Positions 1 to 6,697 of a DNA stretch of 64,000 nucleotides are shown here, one piece after another. The translations under genes and the position numbers were made by a program. Source of the DNA: JAPLDB01 sp038230515 (GTDB taxonomy: Bacteria; Bacteroidota; Bacteroidia; AKYH767-A; 2013-40CM-41-45); NCBI GenBank assembly GCA_038230515.1, contig JBBRND010000021.1, positions 24,119 through 88,118 on the forward strand. Reading direction: 5' to 3'. The notes beneath the pieces were generated by a model. It searched no databases, had not been told where the DNA came from, and saw only the letters and a list, made by a program, of their open reading frames with translations. Numbering within the stretch: the stretch's first letter is position 1; each line of letters opens with the position of its first letter.

Positions 1-762
1 GGCTCCATTGTTCTTTCAGGATACACGAACAGCATGGGGTATGGTCATTCGCTTCGGATGAGAAATCCTGCGCAACATAAAGATGAGATTTCATCGTTGG
101 ATTTTCCATCTCATGATCGCGGAGATGATAGCACGAACGTTTTCCTGATGAAGACCGATGCAAACGGTGATACAATCTGGACGCGCACGTATGGTGACGG
201 TGCACAGGATGAAGCATTTCATTTTTCCAAAATGAATGACGGTGGATACATAATTCCTGGCTTCAGCACAAGTTATACGAATGCAACTGACAGCACGCAG
301 ATGATGTTGATTCGAACTGATTCGCTCGGGCACAGCGGCTGCCACGAGCAGGATGCGCATCCGAATATTGACACCACAAATTTTGTAACACAAACTTTGG
401 CTTTTACACAAGTGAACGGCATTACAGAAAACGTGGTCACTTCAAATTCGTTAGTGTGGAATGTGCTGGCGGAAGACGCATGTCTTTATATTCAGGTTCC
501 GGAAAATGTGGAAGAGGATGTTTTTGTTTATCCGAATCCTGCAAGTGATAAATTCATAATTCACGATTCACAATTCACGATGGGAGCAGCCGCAACAATT
601 ACTGTGTACAATATGCTTGGAATGGCTGTTCAATCCGAAGTCCGAAATCAAGAATCCGAAATTGTGGTGAACGTGCAGGGGTTGCGTTCAGGAATATATT
701 TTCTAAAGATCATTACATCTTCTTCCACGATTACAAAAAAAATCATCATTCAAAAAAACTAA
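1..762 (+). CDS. T9SS-sorted secreted protein, 3' part only
   Basis: The frame is open from base 1 with no stop, so the gene starts upstream of the window; the in-frame ATG at 34 is internal. About 253 codons remain. The first part carries the pattern TDANGDTIWTRTYGDG followed by DGGYIIPGFS, the same kind of repeat that builds the propeller-like genes at 41429 and 43613. The last 80 or so residues are a type A T9SS C-terminal domain: VYPNPASD, ITVYNMLG, then GIYFLKI and a lysine-rich end. T9SS cargo crosses the inner membrane by Sec and the outer membrane by the Por machinery, and the domain is removed at the cell surface. The sorting-domain segment IIHDSQFTMGAAATITVYN closely matches those of three other genes in the window, so these tails look exchanged between genes. 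Confidence 0.85.
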   Translation, partial: GSIVLSGYTNSMGYGHSLRMRNPAQHKDEISSLDFPSHDRGDDSTNVFLMKTDANGDTIWTRTYGDGAQDEAFHFSKMNDGGYIIPGFSTSYTNATDSTQMMLIRTDSLGHSGCHEQDAHPNIDTTNFVTQTLAFTQVNGITENVVTSNSLVWNVLAEDACLYIQVPENVEEDVFVYPNPASDKFIIHDSQFTMGAAATITVYNMLGMAVQSEVRNQESEIVVNVQGLRSGIYFLKIITSSSTITKKIIIQKN

Positions 763-768
763 CCTGCC

Positions 769-1110
769 ATGGCATACGAAACTATTGATCTCACTTTTTT
801 ACAATCTTTCACTGGTGGCAGCAAAGAAAAAATGGCGAAGTACATCGGCATCTTTTTGCAAATGTGTCCCGCTCAATTGGAAGCGATGAAAAAACATCTT
901 GATGAAGCCGACTACGATTCACTTCGCGCCACTGCTCATTCGCTCAAGCCGCAAATTACTTACATGGGAATAAAAGGTGGCGAGGAAAAAATAAAGAAGA
1001 TTGAAAAACATGCCGCAGAAAAATTTGAAGTAGAAGAGCTGCCGCAAATGGTTACCGAATTTATTTCGCTGTGCGGTTTTGCAATGGTGGAGTTGAAAGA
1101 AGCGATGTGA
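769..1110 (+). CDS. HPt (histidine phosphotransfer) domain protein
   Basis: A 113-residue protein made only of an HPt four-helix bundle. The phospho-accepting histidine is H57 in the motif ATAHSLKPQ, in the position seen in ArcB-type HPt domains (AHxLKG); the residue after the Lys is Pro rather than Gly. Such stand-alone HPt proteins relay phosphate between hybrid sensor kinases and response regulators in the cytoplasm. No kinase or receiver gene lies nearby, so the partner is unknown. It starts 6 bases after the preceding stop, on the same strand, which suggests co-transcription rather than a shared function. Confidence 0.8.
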   Translation: MAYETIDLTFLQSFTGGSKEKMAKYIGIFLQMCPAQLEAMKKHLDEADYDSLRATAHSLKPQITYMGIKGGEEKIKKIEKHAAEKFEVEELPQMVTEFISLCGFAMVELKEAM

Positions 1111-1130
1111 AAATTATTTAAAAATAAATT

Positions 1131-1538
1131 ATGACAAAAGAAATCTGGATCAATCTTCCGGTAAAGGATGTAAATAAATCGAAAGAGTTTTTCATAAAAC
1201 TTGGTTTTACGTTCAACACAAAATACGGCAACACTGATACAAATGCTGCGCTTCAGGTTGGAAGAAATATTGTAATGCTTTTTGCTGAACCCATGTTTAA
1301 AGGATTTGTTCAGCATGAAATTGCGGATGCAAAACTTGGCTCCGAAGTTTTAATTTCCTTCGATGCCGAAACCCGTGAAGAAGTGGATTCCATCGCAAAA
1401 AATGCGGCAGATGCAGGCGGCAACGTGTTCGGCAAGCCCGGAGAAAAAGAGGGCTGGATGTATGGTTGCGCTTTTGCCGACCTTGACGGGCACCGCTGGA
1501 ATGCCCTTTATATGGATATGAGCAAAATGCCGAAGTAA
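1131..1538 (+). CDS. VOC (glyoxalase/bleomycin-resistance fold) protein
   Basis: 135 residues with the paired beta-alpha-beta-beta-beta arrangement of the vicinal oxygen chelate superfamily: opening WINLPVKDVNKSKEFFIKLG, middle metal-site region EVLISFDAET, and the end WMYGCAFADLDGHRWNALYM, where the DLDGHRW motif is typical of the glyoxalase-like branch often called extradiol dioxygenase in databases. The specific reaction cannot be told from the sequence. It follows the HPt gene by 20 bases on the same strand. Confidence 0.8.
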   Translation: MTKEIWINLPVKDVNKSKEFFIKLGFTFNTKYGNTDTNAALQVGRNIVMLFAEPMFKGFVQHEIADAKLGSEVLISFDAETREEVDSIAKNAADAGGNVFGKPGEKEGWMYGCAFADLDGHRWNALYMDMSKMPK

Positions 1539-1585
1539 TTCCACTTCAATGTATTCGTTTTTTGATTGAAAACGATGTTTTTGAT

Positions 1586-1795
1586 AAACGATCAACCGAA
1601 AATCATTTCCGCTCAACCGGATGCGATAAACGGTCAACCGAAAACCATTTCCGCTCGACCGAATGCCGTAAACGGTCAACTGGAAACCATTTCCGCTCGA
1701 CCGGATGCCGTAAACGGTCAACCGGAAACCATTTCCGCTCGACCGGATGCGGTAAACGGTCAACCGGAAATCGTTTTCCGTTGACGAAATGGCTT
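1586..1795. repeat. 21-bp periodic array A (42-bp super-period)
   Basis: Ten consecutive 21-bp units start at 1586, 1607, 1628 and so on to 1775. Two unit types alternate: one begins aaacggtcaaccg and the other ttccgctcgaccgg, so the array also reads as a 42-bp repeat. Both types share the core CGnTCnACCG at unit positions 4-13. The units from 1649 to 1753 are nearly identical in alternation; the ends decay. Because 21 is a multiple of three, several frames stay open and give spurious short ORFs on both strands. It lies between the 3' ends of the VOC gene and pheS, so unlike the other arrays it has no gene start next to it. Confidence 0.9.
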
Positions 1796-1945
1796 AAAAC
1801 CTTTAAATTGATATGAAAATCATTTCTGGGGGAGGGAATTTAGGGTAGGTTGGGGGGTGGGAGATGAAATAATCACGATGATTAAAAAACTTTAGTAAAG
1901 TCTGCTAATGAAATTTTTAAAAATCTGTGAATCTGCGGCTCCTTT

Positions 1946-2977
1946 TTATGCAGAAACAAACTGCTTCAAAAACCGCACATCATTTTCAGAAAAAAGCCGC
2001 AGGTCGTTAATGTTATATTTAAGCATGGCAATGCGCTCAATGCCCATACCGAAAGCAAAGCCGGAATATTTCTTCGCATCAATTTTACAATTCTCCAAAA
2101 CATTTGGATCAACCATTCCGCAGCCGAGAATTTCCAGCCAGCCCGTGTACTTGCACACGTTGCAACCCTTGCCGCTGCAAATGTTGCACGATACATCCAT
2201 CTCTGCCGATGGCTCCGTAAACGGAAAATAACTCGGGCGCAAACGAATCTTTGTATCCGCATCAAACATTTCTTTCGCGAAATACATCAGCGTTTGCTTC
2301 AGGTCTGCAAACGAAACGCCCTCGTCAACATACAACCCCTCCACCTGGTGAAAGAAACAATGCGCGCGCGCAGAGATGGCTTCGTTGCGATACACACGTC
2401 CGGGAGCAAGTATGCGGATGGGCGGCTTCTGCGTTTCCATCACGCGCACCTGCACCGATGAAGTGTGCGTGCGCAATGCAATGTCATCTTTATTCGAATC
2501 ACCCGTGCGGATAAAAAAAGTATCCTGCATATCGCGTGCAGGATGATTCTCCGGAAAATTAAGTGCGGTAAAATTGTGCCAGTCGTCTTCAATCTCCGGA
2601 CCATACTCCACAGTGAAACCAATGTGAGAAAATATTTCGAGGATGCGATGGCGCACAAGAGAAATAGGATGCCGCGCACCTAACTGCTGCGGCTCAGCCG
2701 GAAGAGAAAGATCAGGAATATCTTTTTTTTCTTCTGAAGAAGATTCAAACGTATCGCGAAGCGTGTTGAGTTTTTCTTCCGCTTTATTTTTTAATTCGTT
2801 TACGAGAAGACCAAAACTTTTGCGTTCATCAGCAGAAACATTTTTCATTTCGCCAAACAGCGAAGGAATAATTCCTTTCTTGGAAAGATACTTCAGCCGG
2901 AAAACTTCCGCATCATCCTTTACAGTTGCGGAGAAGTTTTCTACATCAGTGATAAGCTGTTTAATCTTCTCTTCCAT
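1946..2977 (-). CDS. pheS: Phenylalanyl-tRNA synthetase alpha subunit
   Basis: 343 residues, the usual length for bacterial PheS. An N-terminal coiled coil (about 1-90) binds tRNA, followed by the class II catalytic core. Motif 1 lies around GARHPISLVRHRILEIF, motif 2 around APGRVYRNEAISARAHCFFH, and motif 3 is GFAFGMGIERIAMLKY with its conserved Arg. A small Cys-rich loop (CNICSGKGCNVCK) before motif 3 is a trait of PheS from Bacteroidota. With PheT (not in the window) it forms the alpha2beta2 enzyme charging tRNA-Phe. It follows the cyclophilin gene by 17 bases on the same strand, so the two are likely co-transcribed. Confidence 0.97.
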   Translation of the reverse strand: MEEKIKQLITDVENFSATVKDDAEVFRLKYLSKKGIIPSLFGEMKNVSADERKSFGLLVNELKNKAEEKLNTLRDTFESSSEEKKDIPDLSLPAEPQQLGARHPISLVRHRILEIFSHIGFTVEYGPEIEDDWHNFTALNFPENHPARDMQDTFFIRTGDSNKDDIALRTHTSSVQVRVMETQKPPIRILAPGRVYRNEAISARAHCFFHQVEGLYVDEGVSFADLKQTLMYFAKEMFDADTKIRLRPSYFPFTEPSAEMDVSCNICSGKGCNVCKYTGWLEILGCGMVDPNVLENCKIDAKKYSGFAFGMGIERIAMLKYNINDLRLFSENDVRFLKQFVSA

Positions 2978-2994
2978 TCGTTATTCGTACCACA

Positions 2995-3834
2995 TCAATT
3001 CAACATTTTCATTTTCATCCGCACATCAGTCACCGGTCTGTCACCGGAAGCAGTTTGCACAGCAGCAATTTTATCAATCACATCCAGTCCTTCTATCACC
3101 TCACCAAACACAGTGTAGCCCTGATCGAGATGAGGAACACCGCCAATGGTTTTGTAAATCTCGCGCTGCTTTGCAGAATATTTGAATGGCTTCACCTCTG
3201 CACTTACCATCGGTTGAATTGTATTTTGCACAAGCGCATTCAAACTATCTTTCTGATTCGTTTGCTGAAGCCTCGTAAACGTTGCTTTCAAGGCAGCATT
3301 TTCAGGGCGATTAATAATTTTCTGAAAAGCCATTTGCATGCGCGAGCTGTTATTGATGCCTTGTTCAGTTTGATCCAGTTCTGCATCGGTGCAGGTTTTC
3401 CCCTGTGCAATATAAAACTGACAACCGCTTCCGGCTTTCTCAGGATTCTCTGTGCGTGCTGCACACAGCGCACCTTTTTTATGAATGAGCGAATCGTTGA
3501 ACTCCGCAGGAATAGTATAACCCACATCTCCATTGCCAAGCGCCTTGCCTGCCGGAGCATGTTTCGATTCCGGATCGCCACCCTGAATCATAAACTGTTT
3601 AATGATGCGATGAAAAAGTAAACTGTCGTAAAATCCTTGCTGAACAAGTTTGATAAAATTGTCGCGGCTTTGAGGTGTCTCATTGTAGAGTTTCACTTTC
3701 ATGTTGCCATAATCAGTGGTGATAAGCACCATTCGCTCAACAGGAGCAGCGGTTTTAACAATGGTCTTTTTCTGTGCAAAGAGTGAAACACTCATCAGCA
3801 CAATAGTCGTAGTAAGAAGAAATGTTTTTGACAT
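2995..3834 (-). CDS. Secreted cyclophilin-type peptidyl-prolyl isomerase
   Basis: 279 residues. A Sec signal peptide (MSKTFLLTTTIVLMSVSLFAQ) precedes a cyclophilin domain: FHRIIKQFMIQGGDP holds the catalytic Arg and FMIQGGDP signature, and GSGCQFYIAQGK the substrate-binding stretch. An insertion of roughly 75 residues (about 165-240, rich in Gln and Asn) lies between the two halves of the domain, and the last strands resume at GYTVFGEVIEGLDVIDKI. Such large secreted cyclophilins are common in Bacteroidota and should act in the periplasm on cis-trans proline isomerisation. The gene lies just upstream of pheS. Confidence 0.92.
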   Translation of the reverse strand: MSKTFLLTTTIVLMSVSLFAQKKTIVKTAAPVERMVLITTDYGNMKVKLYNETPQSRDNFIKLVQQGFYDSLLFHRIIKQFMIQGGDPESKHAPAGKALGNGDVGYTIPAEFNDSLIHKKGALCAARTENPEKAGSGCQFYIAQGKTCTDAELDQTEQGINNSSRMQMAFQKIINRPENAALKATFTRLQQTNQKDSLNALVQNTIQPMVSAEVKPFKYSAKQREIYKTIGGVPHLDQGYTVFGEVIEGLDVIDKIAAVQTASGDRPVTDVRMKMKMLN

Positions 3835-3893
3835 AACGGATTATTTATATTTTTGCTTTTTAATTTTAGGGCTGCAAACTTAGTTAAACCAAC

Positions 3894-4259
3894 ATGAATA
3901 ATAAAAAGACAAATATAAACTGGATGGCGATGATGGTTATTGCTGCATTTGCCGCGCTCACTTTTTTCTCCTGCAAAAAATCAGGACCTACGATTGCAAT
4001 CATTACTGTGGTTGATACACTGAGCAGACCCGTGGCAAATGTAAATGTCCGCTTGTGGCAGGATACTTCACACAGTCAGCAAACGGGCGTTCAATCCACC
4101 ATTGATGTATCTAAGAAGACTGATGGCAGCGGCAAAGCTGAATTTGACTTTGATTTAGAAGCATACCTGAATATTGAAGCCATAAAAGGCACTGACAGTG
4201 CGAAGGGCTTTATCCGCCTTGTTGAGCACGAAACTCAGGAGAAGACGGTTTCTTTTTAA
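3894..4259 (+). CDS. Small lipoprotein with Ig-like/carboxypeptidase-regulatory fold
   Basis: 121 residues. The N-terminus has a hydrophobic stretch ending in the lipobox FFSC (Cys27), so it is predicted to be lipid-anchored. The rest reads VVDTLSRPVANVNVRLWQD ... KTDGSGKAEFDFDLEAYLNIEA, matching the pattern of the carboxypeptidase-regulatory-like or transthyretin-like beta-sandwich (variable loop, TDGxGxAxF, then a strand). Function is unknown. It diverges from the cyclophilin gene with only 59 bases between them; a TAAGTTTG box for the minus strand (3875-3882) sits in that gap. Confidence 0.7.
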   Translation: MNNKKTNINWMAMMVIAAFAALTFFSCKKSGPTIAIITVVDTLSRPVANVNVRLWQDTSHSQQTGVQSTIDVSKKTDGSGKAEFDFDLEAYLNIEAIKGTDSAKGFIRLVEHETQEKTVSF

Positions 4260-4344
4260 CCCACTATTACTTTTCTCTGTAAAGGATTTTTTCTCCAGAA
4301 AATCTCTTTCACCAAAACTTTTTTCGCGAACAGAAATACTTTAA

Positions 4345-4352
4345 TAGCTTTG
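4345..4352 (+). promoter_or_regulatory. Possible -7 promoter element
   Basis: TAGCTTTG matches the Bacteroidota -7 consensus TAnnTTTG. It lies 21 bases before the ATG at 4374. Only a weak T-rich stretch (about 4317-4325) occupies the -33 position, so this rests mainly on the -7 match and the distance. Confidence 0.35.
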
Positions 4353-4373
4353 AGGAATCAAATTATGATTCCT

Positions 4374-6212
4374 ATGAAGCAACTTCTACTCCTGATCACG
4401 CTGTTTACTCAAACAGTATTCGCGCAACATGAATTCGACAACTGGTACTTCGGAAATAATACCGGAGTAAGTTTTGTAAGCGGCACTCCTGTAAATGTTA
4501 CAGGCGGTATGCTTACAACCAATGAAGGATGCTCTTCCATCAGCGATGGTGTGGGTAATCTTTTATTTTACACGGATGGGCAAACAGTGTACAACGGCAT
4601 ACACGCAATTATGCCGAACGGCACAGGATTGTTGGGCAACTATTCATCCACTCAATCGGCACTCATTGTCAGCGATCCCGCTAACAGCAATCAGTATTAC
4701 ATATTTACTACGGATGGATTTCTCGGAGTGAATGGTTTGAGATATTCCATTGTGGACATGACTTTGCAGGGCGGCCTTGGAGATGTAACTGCAATAAAAA
4801 ATGTTCAGCTTCTCACTCCATGCGATGAAAAACTTACCGGCATACGCAATGCAGCAGGCACAGGATTCTGGATTGTAACTCATGCACCTAGCAATACTTC
4901 CAATTCGTATTATTCGTATCCTGTCACCACTACCGGAGTTGGAGTTCCTGTTATTTCTAGTGTAGGTCCGTTGTTTACTTCTGCAGATAGCTTTATTGGC
5001 TGCATGAAAATTTCTCCTGACGGAACTCACATTGCCCGCACCATGTACGATTCCTATGCCGGAGAGATTGCAGACTTCGATAACAACACAGGTATGGTTT
5101 CAAATCCGTCAACATACACAGCACCCGCTGCCGATGTAATGTATGGTGTTGAGTTTTCTTCCACTGGTCATGTGTTATATATGATGAGTGGCGATTATAC
5201 CCCTTCAAAACTTTTTCAGTTTGATATGCAGGCAGGAACTACTGCTGCTATTGCAGCAACGGGAACTGTGCTTGATGTTGACGCATCGCAACGCTCAGGC
5301 GCCATTCAGATTGCAAGTGATAATAAAATTTATGTTTCTCATTCCGGCACACTTTCTCTTGGAATCATTAATGATCCCGATGTAGTCGGGTTGGGATGCA
5401 ATTATGTGCAAAATGGATTTGCACTTCTTACTAATACGAACATCGGCTTGCCAAATGCAATATCGGGTCTTACTCCGCTACCACCAATCGCCATTTTCTC
5501 TTCACCGAATCATTTGTGCCCCGGCACCTGTACTGATTTTGTAAATCATTCTGTTCATGGCACCACTTATCTTTGGACATTTGCAGGAGCCAATCCGGGT
5601 ACAAGTACAGATGTAAACCCAACAAGTATTTGTTATAATACTCCGGGCACTTATTCTGTTTCTCTTATTGCGAGCAATTCAGTTGGCACCGATACCCTCA
5701 CGTTGAATAATTACATCACGGTTTATCCATATCCACCACCACAAGGAATTGCGCAAAACGGAGATACACTTTTTGCAAATCAGGGATCCGATTCCTATCA
5801 ATGGTATTATAGCGGAACAATTATTCCTGGCGCAACGGATTATTTTTATGTTGCAACTCAAAGTGGCGATTTCAATGTAGTATGTACGGATGCAAATGGT
5901 TGCGAAGTGGAGGCGGTTATCTTTAGTGTTATTGCAGTAGCTCCATCTTTGGCGCCTTATAGCGAAGCATTAGAAATCTTTCCTAACCCCGCACTTGAAA
6001 AGCTGACCATCAGTAATGCCTTGTTCAGAGACAAAGAAGTTGCAATAAAGATTCTTGATATGATCGGAGAAATTGTTTTGGCCGTTCAATCAAAAAACAG
6101 AAATCAAAAAACAGAAATGAGCGTTGATGTTTCAGCATTGAGCAAAGGAATTTACTGGATTGAAATGGTTAGCGAAGGAAAATCATTCCGCGCTAAATTC
6201 ATCAAGCAATAA
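4374..6212 (+). CDS. T9SS protein: propeller-like, PKD and Ig-like domains
   Basis: 612 residues from ATG 4374, chosen because it begins the signal peptide MKQLLLLITLFTQTVFAQ; an in-frame ATG at 4365 adds three residues. Residues about 18-370 start with FDNWYFGNNTGVSF and contain repeats typical of the WD40-like propeller region of Bacteroidota surface proteins. A PKD-like domain follows (LCPGTCTDF ... YLWTFAGANPGTST ... TYSVSLIA), then a module beginning PYPPPQGIAQNGDTL and ending DANGCEVEA, then a type A sorting domain (IFPNPALEK, KILDMIGEI, GIYWIEM). The PKD and PYPPPQGI modules recur in the four genes at 41429-48466, though more diverged. Likely a surface or extracellular protein; ligand unknown. 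Confidence 0.88.
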   Translation: MKQLLLLITLFTQTVFAQHEFDNWYFGNNTGVSFVSGTPVNVTGGMLTTNEGCSSISDGVGNLLFYTDGQTVYNGIHAIMPNGTGLLGNYSSTQSALIVSDPANSNQYYIFTTDGFLGVNGLRYSIVDMTLQGGLGDVTAIKNVQLLTPCDEKLTGIRNAAGTGFWIVTHAPSNTSNSYYSYPVTTTGVGVPVISSVGPLFTSADSFIGCMKISPDGTHIARTMYDSYAGEIADFDNNTGMVSNPSTYTAPAADVMYGVEFSSTGHVLYMMSGDYTPSKLFQFDMQAGTTAAIAATGTVLDVDASQRSGAIQIASDNKIYVSHSGTLSLGIINDPDVVGLGCNYVQNGFALLTNTNIGLPNAISGLTPLPPIAIFSSPNHLCPGTCTDFVNHSVHGTTYLWTFAGANPGTSTDVNPTSICYNTPGTYSVSLIASNSVGTDTLTLNNYITVYPYPPPQGIAQNGDTLFANQGSDSYQWYYSGTIIPGATDYFYVATQSGDFNVVCTDANGCEVEAVIFSVIAVAPSLAPYSEALEIFPNPALEKLTISNALFRDKEVAIKILDMIGEIVLAVQSKNRNQKTEMSVDVSALSKGIYWIEMVSEGKSFRAKFIKQ

Positions 6213-6227
6213 AAATACTTTGGAGAA

Positions 6228-6542
6228 TTAAGAAGGAGTATTGCTCTCTTCTTTTTTTACTTCTGCAGTTTCTACAGTTGACGATTGCTGAGCTTCCGCC
6301 CGTGCGGATCCCTCCTTCGGTGGACCAACAGGTGCCTCTATAATTTTCTTCACTTCTTCCTGCGGGACATTTGCTGCGTTGCGCACTTCACGTTCAATGC
6401 CGCTCATGGCATCTTTAAATTCGCGGGTGGCGCGGCCGAGTCCGCGCATGAGATCAGGAATTTGCTTGCTGCCGAAAAACATGAGCACGAAAAGAGCAAT
6501 GACCATTACTTCACTGACACCGAGATTGAGAAAGAGGAGCAT
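6228..6542 (-). CDS. tatA: Sec-independent translocase subunit TatA/TatE
   Basis: 104 residues: a short N-terminal transmembrane helix (LGVSEVMVIALFVLMFFG) with the FFGSKQIPDLMRGLGRATREFK hinge and amphipathic helix that define TatA, then a polar, charged tail rich in Glu, Ala and Ser. TatA oligomerises with TatC to move folded, twin-Arg proteins across the inner membrane. No tatC is in the window. A possible Tat substrate is the YgiD-like enzyme at 52830, which begins MDRRKFIQ. The gene converges with the T9SS gene at 4374. Confidence 0.93.
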   Translation of the reverse strand: MLLFLNLGVSEVMVIALFVLMFFGSKQIPDLMRGLGRATREFKDAMSGIEREVRNAANVPQEEVKKIIEAPVGPPKEGSARAEAQQSSTVETAEVKKEESNTPS

Positions 6543-6637
6543 TGAAAAGTTATGCGTTAATTGTTATACATTATTAATAAATCCACACAAAGGTATTGAA
6601 GTGAATGGAAGAAGTTATGTGAAGTTGATGAAATGAA

Positions 6638-6669
6638 AAAAGCTTCCCAAAAAATTTCGGGAAGCTTTT
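6638..6669 (-). terminator. Rho-independent terminator downstream of secDF
   Basis: Perfect 11-bp inverted repeat (AAAAGCTTCCC at 6638-6648 with its complement at 6659-6669) with a 10-base loop. On the minus strand it is followed by a run of T, 28 bases after the secDF stop. The plus strand also has a T-rich side, so it could work both ways. Confidence 0.8.
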
Positions 6670-6697
6670 GTTTTTCTTAGTTAACCAATTAACTCAA

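Noticed and set aside
1562..1816. Open frame of 84 codons through array A with a 14-residue repeat (KRSTGNHFRSTGC pattern)
   Set aside because: The 42-bp period keeps several frames open on both strands at once, residues are unlike real proteins, and there is no start signal. It is a by-product of the array.
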